This document shows, in pieces, positions 24,308-34,341 of a stretch of DNA of 64,000 nucleotides (the first letter of the stretch is position 1; each line of letters starts with the position of its first letter). The notes under the pieces are model-generated. The model made no database searches. It had not been told where the DNA came from and was given only the letters and a program-made list of their open reading frames with translations. The position numbers and the translations under genes are program-made. The stretch covers positions 15,395,510 to 15,459,509 of the forward strand of contig OX359282.1 of assembly GCA_947179155.2 (NCBI GenBank), given 5' to 3'. This DNA comes from Hedera helix (taxonomy: Eukaryota > Streptophyta > Magnoliopsida > Apiales > Araliaceae).

Positions 24308-24636
24308 AGTTTATATCACAATTATTTTACAATATTTGATTATCACATTTTATGAACTTTAAACATATACACGTGCCAACACACATCTCATAATTAGATT
24401 TATATTCATACGCAAATTTACATCATGCCTAGCACATTACATTTTCATATAGCACATTGCTATTAACTTTTTATCCCCCCCAACTACCGGAATTGGGATT
24501 CACATAACTTTATACAATAACTTAGACCTTCCCTCCTTACAAAAAGGAACTACACATCTAACTATCCCTTCTATAACAAAAGTTAGGGATTTATACACGA
24601 TATACGCAGATAATTATACATATCTATTATAACTCC

Positions 24637-25335
24637 CTACAGAAGCATCCCACGTCTAACAACATCCTCGTATTCTTCATTCATTATAGCCACCATCTTC
24701 CATCGGCTCAAAATATTCCTTGGTTGATTGTATTCCACCGGGTAATAATGTACCCTATCCTGTGCCCTTCCGAATGCTGCACGGAATGCATAACTCATAT
24801 CCTCCATTCTTACACCCATACTATCAATTTTAGCTTTCTTGGATCTCACTTCTTCTTCTAACAAATCTATTCTTCTTACTGCGTTAGTCCCAGCACGCTC
24901 ATTCATAGCTATCTGAGCATCTGCTTCCCTAAGCTTAGCCTCTAAAATCTCCTTATCATTCTTCAACTCTTGTATCTTCTGCTCAGCTTGCCCCAATTTA
25001 TTCTCTAATTCTACATTCTTACCAGTTAATTCTTGAACTGCTGTTTCATTCTGCTCCACAGCTGTTTGCCTTTCAGCTGCCTGAGCCTCCAATTCCAATA
25101 TTCTATCCACATATTCACTATTTTGTTGTATAAGACCAGTTACCCATTCCTGATCCGCTTCCCTCTGCTCAGATGAAGCATTATCCGAGTCTCTTTCTAA
25201 CTCCTCTGGATCTTCATCCTGTTCACTATCTTCAGCCGGTACCACTGCCATAGTTGGCACCGTTGTCATTACATCTATCTGAATATCTCTGGATTCTTCT
25301 TCTACCGCCCGACTGGATTCCCCAATCTCTGGCAT
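24637..25335 (-). CDS. pre-gag coiled-coil ORF of Tekay-like element, copy A
   Basis: This 232-residue acidic protein lies between primer site and gag, in element sense. Residues 1-70 are Glu/Asp/Ser-rich (MPEIGESSRAVEEE), about 75-180 are heptad-rich coiled coil (many E/Q/K/L), and the last 45 carry AAFGRAQDRVHYYPVE and EEYEDVVRRGM. Its translation is identical to copy B at 33424-34122. A diverged relative is at 559-1296. It has no similarity I recognise to gag, pol or env. Extra ORFs ahead of gag are known in Ogre elements. Function unknown; a structural or RNA-binding accessory role is a guess. Confidence 0.7.
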   Translation of the reverse strand: MPEIGESSRAVEEESRDIQIDVMTTVPTMAVVPAEDSEQDEDPEELERDSDNASSEQREADQEWVTGLIQQNSEYVDRILELEAQAAERQTAVEQNETAVQELTGKNVELENKLGQAEQKIQELKNDKEILEAKLREADAQIAMNERAGTNAVRRIDLLEEEVRSKKAKIDSMGVRMEDMSYAFRAAFGRAQDRVHYYPVEYNQPRNILSRWKMVAIMNEEYEDVVRRGMLL

Positions 25336-25539
25336 GCTATAGAATCACAAGAACAACTTTTTCAGTTCAATGTAACTTTCCTTATTCTTAACACATAACA
25401 CGTAGCACGTAACACACATTTAAAAATCGTAACTTTAATAACTTCCAACCTTCACCTCTTACAACTCCAATTGAGTCTTACTATATTTCCTAAGGTCATA
25501 TTCCTAAGGTTTCCCCCACCTAAGGTTTATAACCTATCA

Positions 25540-25551
25540 GCTCTGATACCA
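25540..25551 (-). promoter_or_regulatory. primer binding site, copy A
   Basis: On the minus strand TGGTATCAGAGC lies three bases after the LTR terminus at 25555. It belongs to the truncated second internal region. Confidence 0.85.
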
Positions 25552-25554
25552 ACC

Positions 25555-28501
25555 TGTGACGCCCCTAAATCCGGGTCCCTTGAACCACGGGTCTGGTGCT
25601 CACGTAATCTATTCTACCCTGTCATCTCATTCAACCATTCTGAACAAAATAGTAATTATAAACTTAATTTACATTCATACATAACTATTCCCAGGTTCTA
25701 TGTACCTTTATACATACAATCTGCTGTATCTGACATATTGCAAAATATAATAATAAATACAACATTAGCTAGCCTCTATAACTGGCCGATCTTTCCTTTT
25801 CCTTTATCTACTCCCGACCCTTCGGCCTTCTCTGGCTTAACTGAAATGTCATGAATGAAAGCAAGAGTGAGCCTAAATAGCTCAGCAAGTATAACAATAA
25901 AGGATATCATGAATAATCCAAATGAATAGAGGAGGGTCATAGACAAATTTTATCTGAATTATGCATAATAACTGAATGAATATCAATAATTGAATCACCA
26001 AGACGAACTGATCAATACTAATTCAATAAGTGAATCAAGAACTGAAATTTAGCTTTTATGAATAATGGTATAATGAAATTTTTCTGCTGTATGGTCACGA
26101 GACCAAGAACACGTTTAGAACAATACCAATCGTATAGAATGATATTGCCCAAGTTAGTCAAAAGACTGCTATTTCAAATAGATGCGTACTCTGGGTGATC
26201 AGCCCATTGTACCTTTATATTGTGCACAACATAAACATCTAGCGACGCAACCACGTCATAAAATTATAATTATTTCCCCTTTTGTAAGGTTGTTCTATTA
26301 CAGCATAACATAGAAGCCGCACCACATTCAATGTGGATTGGAGCGTATAACAATGAACATCTGATCTCAACATATATCATTTCATATGCGTCTAGCCAGA
26401 TTCAAGATTGGCATCGACCTTTTCAATTTAATTCAATAATGAATGAACTTTGCATAGCAATATAAATGAATAACATGAATATCTGTTCCAAAGAACTGCA
26501 ATAGAAGTTCAGTCAGGAAACTTGCCTTCGTCCTCGTCTATCACAATCGGTATAATATTATCCCGTCTATAACCTACATGACCACAATATTGGTTCATGC
26601 ATTAGTTACATACACATGCATGCCATAACTTGCTAAACAAGCTACCCATTAACTATACATAACCTATTCACATAACACATTGCTCATATATATCTTAACG
26701 TCTACCATATTGATTATTTTTATCAAAATATGGTTTACATATATATTTCTATCATTTAATATTAAAATATTTCATTTAGGAATTAAAATAAATTATTTTT
26801 CAAAATCTGGCCAACTGAGCCCCGGCGGAGAACTTCGCGCTGGCCGCGAGATCTCCTCGGCTGACGGCGCCCCGGCGAGCTCTGATCTCGCCCCCAGCGG
26901 AAACCTTGCAGCCAACCTGCGCCCCGGCGCAGTCTCCAGCACAAAAACCCGCGCCCCGGCGCCATGCTGCAGAATCAGAAAAAAATTTCTTTCCAAAAAT
27001 GATGTTATCTTTGGCCCTAATATGAATTTTCCAATTCCAACATTTCACATAGCATATATAACATATAATTGACTTGCGTAGGCCTTCGAAACATTTAAAA
27101 ATCATCGTTTGATCCTATAATTCCAAATAATTCATTTAGGTCGTCGGTTTACATTTTAAAACGTTCGGATTAGTCATTTATCGCCTTATGCACCATTTAG
27201 CTCCCAAATCGATTCTAGCACGTATATTTACTTATAACTTACATGTTTGGCCTCATTTAACACAAAATCAACCAAAATGGCCAATTATTACACATTGTAT
27301 GCATTTTCACCAATTTACCTAATTTTCCTTATAAACCAACTTTGATTCTTTACACACCATGCACATATATGTTAACACATATCCATTTAAACACTTTGTA
27401 TGCATGTATATCTTCCACATGCACCTTCCAAAACACTTTACAGATTATAATTCCATTTAGGCAAAAAGTATAGCCTAGTATTCAATTCTCTTTCCTAAAA
27501 CATAGCTTTTACACCCTATAGGCTTCTTTGGTACTCTCTAACACATGATCATGCATATGTTACACATCTTCATCTTCTCAAACTAGGTTTCTATCATGTT
27601 TAACAACATATAGCACACAATCATGCTTTGAATCATAACTTTTAGCTTGACTACACATGTGAATAGTGCATCACCTTTGGTTTCAACACATATAAGCTTA
27701 GGGTTACATGATCAACTAGTCAAGTAGCACATAACTTGCATGAATCATATCTTTAATCATATCTATATGCATGGCTTCACATATTATAACATATAAACAC
27801 TTAAACATCCATTGTGTGGCTTGAAAATCATTTATACCTTCTATGTGCCACTTTCCTTCTTGAAATAAAGCTAACTAAAGCTTGATACTCCACCTTGAAT
27901 GACTAATTTCTTCCCTCTTTGATCAATTCTCCTTGAGTTCCTTGAGCTTCCTTGTAGAACCCTAGCTTTGCTCTTCTCTTTTCTTCCTCTCTTTGCTTCT
28001 CTCGAAAGTTCTTGCTGATAAGTCTTAAAATGAATGAACTAACATGCTTGCAATTGCTATACTTACATGCTTATATAATTCTCCAACAATAAACCAAACA
28101 TTGGTTAACTAACCATGCATGGTTAAGGCTTTCTAAGTCATTTACCATGATAAATCAAGGGTATTATGGACTTTAGACCAACTTAGGATGCAAATGTTAT
28201 TTTCCAAATTGATGAGGGTAGCTAGGTCATTATTCATCATCTCTAGGAAATTTAATTTCCCTTAATTTCATAATTGTTCAAATTTACCCCCCCCCCCCCC
28301 CCCCCATAATTCCATAAGTTGTTCAATTCAATCCAATTCAATTCCATTTTAATCCAAACTTGTTTCTTTAGTTTTGAAATTAATTCCATCATACAATACA
28401 ACACACATGGCTTGTCCCAAAATGATTGTCACACCTCCAAAATATTTAATTTCCATTAATAACTTATAATTTACAATATTGCAAAAATGCAAATCCTTAC
28501 A
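25555..28501 (-). repeat. LTR of Tekay-like array, copy A (central)
   Basis: This 2,947-bp LTR reads TGTAAGGATT...GGGGCGTCACA in element sense. A TATA-like TTATATAAGC lies at 28069-28078 (minus). A GC block is at 26813-26970 and a C18 tract near 28289. It serves as 3' LTR of the full internal region (polypurine tract at 28502-28514) and as 5' LTR of the truncated one. ORFs inside it, such as 25471-25854, have no coding support. Confidence 0.85.
26813..26970. repeat. CCCCGGCG-word block in Tekay-like LTR, copy A
   Basis: GCCCCGGCG or GCGCCCCGGCG words recur at about 30-60 bp spacing with other GC-rich inverted words between them. The same block is at 35600-35757 in the other LTR. Confidence 0.75.
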
Positions 28502-28514
28502 TTCTTCCCTCCTT
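28502..28514 (-). promoter_or_regulatory. polypurine tract
   Basis: On the minus strand AAGGAGGGAAGAA abuts the 3' LTR start TGTAAGG, as expected for the plus-strand primer of a gypsy element. Confidence 0.8.
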
Positions 28515-28549
28515 ACAAGGATTCCGTCCCCGGAATCACTATTACAGAA

Positions 28550-30277
28550 TTACATAAACAAACTGGGGTATTCTTTCTTCATTTTCTCTTCTAGCCCCCA
28601 TGTCGCTTCTTCCACATTGTGGTGCCTCCACACTACCTTTACAGAGGGTATTTCCTTGTTCCTCAAAATCTGTACTTTTCTGTCTACTATTTGAACAGGT
28701 GTTTCTTCATACGTCAAATCCTTTTCAATCTGGATCGGCTCATATTCAATTACATGCTTATAGTCCGGCTTGTACGGTCTTAGTACTGACACGTGAAATA
28801 CGTTGTGTATGTGCTCTAACTCTGGAGGTAATGCCACTGCATAGGCTACTTCTCCTATCCTTCTCAACACCTCAAATGGTCCGATAAATCGCGGACTTAG
28901 CTTTCCTTTCTTACCAAACCTTATCTTTCCCTTCCAGGGTGAAACTTTTAGAAACACACGGGATCCTACCTCAAATTCTCTCTTCTGTCGATGCTGGTCA
29001 GCATATTTCTTTTGTCTATCTTGTGCTGCTACGAGTCTCGATTTTATGACTTTAACAATTTCAGTAGTTTGCTGCACAATTTCTGGTCCCAATAACTTTC
29101 GTTCACCTACCTCGTCCCAACAGAGAGGCGTCCTACATTTCCTTCCATACAATGCTTCATATGGTGGCATCCCAATGCTTGCGTGATAACTATTATTGTA
29201 AGCAAATTCCACTAATGGCAGATGGTCATCCCAATTGCCCTTGAAGTCCATTACACACGCTCTTAACATATCTTCCAACGTTTGAATCGTCCTTTCACTC
29301 TGGCCATCTGTTTGAGGATGATACGCCGTGCTCAACCTCAACTGTGTGCCCATACGTTCCTGAAAACTTCTCCAAAAATTCGAAGTGAATCGTGGATCTC
29401 TATCCGAAACAATTGATACTGGAACTCCATGCCTTGACACTATTTCTTTCACATATAATTTTGCTAGCTGGTCCAGGTTAAACTTAACCTTGATTGGCAA
29501 AAAGTGGGCAGACTTTGTCAGTCGATCCACTATTACCCATATTGCATCATAGCCTTTCTGTGTAGTTGGGAGTCCTACCACAAAATCCATGGTAACGTGC
29601 TCCCATTTCCATTCTGGAATTTCTAATGGTTGCAACAACCCACTAGGTCTCTGATGCTCCGCTTTGATTCTTTGACATGTGAAACATTTGCTTACGTATT
29701 CCGCTATATGTCTCTTCATGTTGGGCTACCAAAAATGCTGACGAAGATCTTGGTACATCTTCGTACTTCCTGGATGAACTGAATATCATGAACTGTGTGC
29801 TTCTTGCAAAATCTCATCTTTTAACTCCGATACTAACGGCACCCATACTCTTCCTTCCAATCTCAGCATTCCGCTGTCGTCTAATTGAAATCTTGCCTCT
29901 TGTCCATCAGATATACGTTCCTTGATTTGACTACAATCTTGATCCTGCATCTGTGCTTCCTTCACTCTATCCAATAACGTTGGATGAGCCTCAACCAAAA
30001 ATAATCTTTCTTCCGACTCCATCGAATGTGTTACTTCTAGTTCCAATCTCTCCATGTCTTTAATCAGTTCTTCCTGAGTAGTTAAAATTTCCAATCTTTC
30101 TCGACCTTTTCTACTTAAGGCATCGGCCACCACATTTGCTTTCCCTGGATGGTACAAAATCTTACAATCATAATCCTTAATTAGTTCTAACCATCTCCTT
30201 TGTCTCATATTCAAATCTTTCTGGGTAAAAATATACTTCAGACTTTTGTGGTCTGTGTATATCTCACACTTCTCTCC
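28550..30277 (-). pseudogene. RNase H C-terminus, integrase and chromodomain of Tekay-like element
   Basis: The frame contains NMRQRRWLELIKDYDCKI and HPGKANVVADALSRK (end of RNase H), the integrase HHCC region ending CFTCQRIKAEH, and catalytic-core blocks MDFVVGLP, VSDRDPRFTSNFW and YHPQTDGQSERTIQ. A chromodomain-like tail follows (IVDRKVQILRNKEIPSVKV, EEATWG). In-frame stops interrupt it: TAA at 30278-30280 (after WRHYL), TGA at 29786-29788 (HSS/YSVHPGS) and TAG near 29724 (QHFW/PNMKR). The integrase would insert element DNA; the chromodomain targets chromatin. The stops make it non-functional as a single protein. Confidence 0.85.
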
Positions 30278-32470
30278 TTACAGGTAATGCCTCCATATCT
30301 TCAAGGCAAGTACCACAGCTGCCAATTCCAAATCATGGGTTGGATACCTCTTCTCAAAATCTTTCAACTGCCTGGATGCATAAGCGATGACTTTACCATG
30401 TTGCATTAACACACAACCCAATCCTTTGTGCGATGCGTCACTATAAACGACAAATCCCCCCGTATCGTCCGACAATGACAACACTGGTGCTTCACTTAAT
30501 CTCTTCTTGAGTTCTAGAAAATTTTCTTCACATTTATCAGTCCATACAAACTTTACAACTTTTCTTGTCAGATTAGTCAGAGGTCCTGATAACTTTGAAA
30601 AATCCTTAATAAACCTTATGTAGTATTCAGCCAAACCAAGAAAGCTACGAACTTCAGTTGGTGTCTTCGGTTGTTCCAAATTAATTACTGCTTCAACTTT
30701 CGCTGGATCCACTGATATTCCGTTCTGATCGATCACATGCCCTAGAAATTGCACTCTTTGTAGCCAGAATTCACATTTAGAAAACTTAGCGTATAACTTA
30801 GCTTCCCTTAACTTCTCCAACACAATCCTTAGATGTTCAGCATGTTCTCCTTCAGTCTTTGAATAAATCAATATATCATCAATGAACACCACTACAAACT
30901 TATCCAAATATGGTTTAAACACACGATTCATCAAATCCATGAACGCGGCTGGTGCATTTGTCAACCCAAACGACATTACCAAAAACTCGTAGTGACCATA
31001 ACGGGTTCTAAACGCCGTTTTGGGTACATCTTCAGGTCTCACTTTCAGTTGGTGATAACCACTCCTCAAATCAATCTTTGAAAAATATTTGGCTCCCCTT
31101 AGTTGATCAAACAAATCATCAATCCTTGGTAGCGGATACTTGTTCTTTATCGTCACTTTATTCAATTCTCTGTAATCAATACAGAGTCTTAACGAGCCAT
31201 CTTTCTTTTTGACAAATAAAACTGGCGCTCCCCATGGCGACACACTTTGCTGAATATATTTCTTATCTAGCAATTCTTGCAACTGAATCATCAATTCTTT
31301 TAATTCTACTGGGGCCATCCTGTACGGTGCCTTTGAAATCGGCGTTGTTCCTGGCACAAGTTCAATAACAAATTCGATCTCCCTATCTGGTGGAAGACCC
31401 GGTAAATCATCCGGAAATACATCTGCATACTCTTTTACCACGGGTATCTGACCCAATTCTGATCCTCCTATACGTGCATCAATCACATGAGCTAAATACC
31501 CCATACACCCCTTCCTCAATAGCTTTCTGGCCTGCAACATCGTCAGACAACAAGATTGTCCAGGCGATTTGCTACTATAAAACACTACCTTAGACTTGGT
31601 AGGAGTCTGAAGGTTTACACATTTACTCTGGCAGTCGATCACTGCCCCACAACTATACAACCAATCCATCCCCAATATTACGTCGAATTCTCCTAACCGA
31701 ATCGGAATTAAATCTACCAACAGTTTATGTCCCCTTATCGTTAGACAACAACCTCGACAAATATTCTCTACCCGGATCACTTCCTTATTTGTTACTTCTA
31801 TATTCAACGCATTTTCTAACTTTACTTGTGGCAAGTTCAGTTTCTTAGCAAATTCATCAGAAATAAAAGAACATGTAGCACCCGAATGAAACAGTATGTA
31901 TGCATTTACATTATTAACAGGAATGATACCTGATACCACATCCTTCGATGCCACCGCATCTTGCACCGTCATATTAAATGTGCGTGCCGTCGGTCTCCCC
32001 GGTTGTACCGGCCCTCTTATGGTCAGCTTCCCACCGGTGCTACCTTTATTCCCACTCCCTCCTTCCATCTTCTTCTTAGGACACTCCTTAATCTGATGCC
32101 CTATTTCTCCGCAGTAAAAACAACCCTTGGTGGTCTTCGGTACTGAACAGTTTGTGGCAATATGCCCTTCTTTACCGCACCTGAAGCACACATTCTTTCC
32201 CTTCAGACAAATACCAGAGTGCCCTCTTCCACAATTAGGACATAATTCAACTTTCTTCTTTGTTTCCCCTTGCTTAATCATGGCTGTACTACTATTGCTA
32301 TTCCATTTTCGCTTGTTGGGGTTATTTCCTCCGCTACTGCCTTCCTTATTAGGCCCATCGCCTTTCTTCTTGCCGTGTTGTTCCTGTTTATACTTATTCA
32401 AGGCTTCACTGCCTCCTTCTGCCAAAATAGCTTTCTCCATTACCCCAGCAAAAGTCCCAATCTGAAACAT
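30278..32470 (-). pseudogene. gag C-terminus, zinc knuckles, protease, RT and RNase H of Tekay-like element
   Basis: It continues the gag frame after a TGA. It carries several zinc knuckles (CPNCGRGHSGIC, CFRCGKEGHIATNC, CFYCGEIGHQIKEC). The protease reads LFHSGATCSFIS, where the catalytic Asp of DSGA is replaced by His. The reverse transcriptase has GAPVLFVKKKDGSLR and FIDDILIYS, and RNase H has VVYSDASHKGLGCVL. Domain order PR-RT-RH-IN is that of Ty3/gypsy. The D-to-H change should abolish protease activity, so even apart from the stops this copy could not mature its own proteins. Confidence 0.9.
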
Positions 32471-32488
32471 CGAGACCTTGCTGTAAAT

Positions 32489-33094
32489 TCATGGCTTCAA
32501 CCCACGCTCAAAGCGTCTCGCCTTTCTCTGCTCTATATCCACCTGGTGTGGAGCAAACCGTGCCAACTCATTAAATTTCACCGCATAATCGGCGACCGTC
32601 ATGTTTCCTTGGTTTAATTCTAAAAATTGTACCTCCATCATATCCTGTGTCACTGGAGGAAAATAGGCTTCGAGAAATATCTCCTTAAATTTCTCCCACG
32701 GGGTAACTCCTATCCCCAACCTTCCCTTATTGGCAACCCACCAATAGTTAGCCTCTCCTTTTAACATGAATGTGGCAAAAGCGGTTTTCTGATCTTCCGC
32801 CACTTTAGCCACATCAAATACTTTCTCCATTTCGGTAATCCAGTTCTGAGCCTCCACTGGATTCATTGTTCCTCTAAATTCTGGGGGTCCTACTGCTTTG
32901 AAATCTTTGAAGGTAGCAACTATTGCGGCTACCGGTTGATCACCCCCTATATTCACATTTCTGTTCTGTAAGGCTCCCATCAGTAAATCAACAAATTGCT
33001 GCATAGGGTTAGCTGGCCCCTCCGGAGCATTAACTGACTCTTCTGGAGGAGGTTGAACATTCTGCCTACGTCTGGGCGGCATTTTTTGTATCAC
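32489..33094 (-). pseudogene. gag N-terminal part of Tekay-like element, ended by TGA
   Basis: This 201-codon frame begins MIQKMPPRRR; the second Met is the likelier start. It includes the retrotransposon gag blocks ANYWWVANKG, EIFLEAYFPP and FNELARFAPHQVD and ends at TGA 32489-32491 after RFERGLKP. The second copy has TGG (Trp) at this site, and the downstream frame (IYSKVSMFQIGTF) is continuous, so the stop is a later G-to-A change rather than a programmed gag end. Gag forms the particle. Confidence 0.85.
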
Positions 33095-33423
33095 AGTTTA
33101 TATCACAATTATTTTACAATATTTGATTATCACATTTTATGAACTTTAAACATATACACGTGCCAACACACATCTCATAATTAGATTTATATTCATACGC
33201 AAATTTACATCATGCCTAGCACATTACATTTTCATATAGCACATTGCTATTAACTTTTTATCCCCCCCAACTACCGGAATTGGGATTCACATAACTTTAT
33301 ACAATAACTTAGACCTTCCCTCCTTACAAAAAGGAACTACACATCTAACTATCCCTTCTATAACAAAAGTTAGGGATTTATACACGATATACGCAGATAA
33401 TTATACATATCTATTATAACTCC

Positions 33424-34122
33424 CTACAGAAGCATCCCACGTCTAACAACATCCTCGTATTCTTCATTCATTATAGCCACCATCTTCCATCGGCTCAAAA
33501 TATTCCTTGGTTGATTGTATTCCACCGGGTAATAATGTACCCTATCCTGTGCCCTTCCGAATGCTGCACGGAATGCATAACTCATATCCTCCATTCTTAC
33601 ACCCATACTATCAATTTTAGCTTTCTTGGATCTCACTTCTTCTTCTAACAAATCTATTCTTCTTACTGCGTTAGTCCCAGCACGCTCATTCATAGCTATC
33701 TGAGCATCTGCTTCCCTAAGCTTAGCCTCTAAAATCTCCTTATCATTCTTCAACTCTTGTATCTTCTGCTCAGCTTGCCCCAATTTATTCTCTAATTCTA
33801 CATTCTTACCAGTTAATTCTTGAACTGCTGTTTCATTCTGCTCCACAGCTGTTTGCCTTTCAGCTGCCTGAGCCTCCAATTCCAATATTCTATCCACATA
33901 TTCACTATTTTGTTGTATAAGACCAGTTACCCATTCCTGATCCGCTTCCCTCTGCTCAGATGAAGCATTATCCGAGTCTCTTTCTAACTCCTCTGGATCT
34001 TCATCCTGTTCACTATCTTCAGCCGGTACCACTGCCATAGTTGGCACCGTTGTCATTACATCTATCTGAATATCTCTGGATTCTTCTTCTACCGCCCGAC
34101 TGGATTCCCCAATCTCTGGCAT
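33424..34122 (-). CDS. pre-gag coiled-coil ORF of Tekay-like element, copy B
   Basis: This 232-residue ORF starts about 205 nt after the primer site and ends about 330 nt before gag. It is identical in translation to copy A, and both remain open while gag-pol carries four stops; either its short length or a recent duplication explains this. It has an acidic N-terminus, a long central coiled coil and a Tyr/Pro plus EEYEDVVRR tail. The position means it would be the first ORF translated from the genomic RNA, with gag needing reinitiation, leaky scanning or splicing. Family not recognised. Confidence 0.7.
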   Translation of the reverse strand: MPEIGESSRAVEEESRDIQIDVMTTVPTMAVVPAEDSEQDEDPEELERDSDNASSEQREADQEWVTGLIQQNSEYVDRILELEAQAAERQTAVEQNETAVQELTGKNVELENKLGQAEQKIQELKNDKEILEAKLREADAQIAMNERAGTNAVRRIDLLEEEVRSKKAKIDSMGVRMEDMSYAFRAAFGRAQDRVHYYPVEYNQPRNILSRWKMVAIMNEEYEDVVRRGMLL

Positions 34123-34326
34123 GCTATAGAATCACAAGAACAACTTTTTCAGTTCAATGTAACTTTCCTTATTCTTAACACATAACACGTAGCACGTAAC
34201 ACACATTTAAAAATCGTAACTTTAATAACTTCCAACCTTCACCTCTTACAACTCCAATTGAGTCTTACTATATTTCCTAAGGTCATATTCCTAAGGTTTC
34301 CCCCACCTAAGGTTTATAACCTATCA

Positions 34327-34338
34327 GCTCTGATACCA
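34327..34338 (-). promoter_or_regulatory. primer binding site, copy B
   Basis: TGGTATCAGAGC on the minus strand, three bases after the LTR terminus at 34342. It serves the full-length internal region. Confidence 0.88.
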
Positions 34339-34341
34339 ACC

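Noticed and set aside
25471..25854. 127-codon plus-strand ORF, duplicated at 34258-34641
   Set aside because: Antisense to the LTR end and primer site; the duplication is simply the LTR copy.
26680..27072. ORFs on both strands across the GC block (also 35467-35859)
   Set aside because: Open only because the GC-rich block lacks stops; no coding signature.
28289..28306. Poly-C tract as a regulatory element (also about 37075-37095)
   Set aside because: Homopolymer with length difference between LTR copies; slippage explains it.
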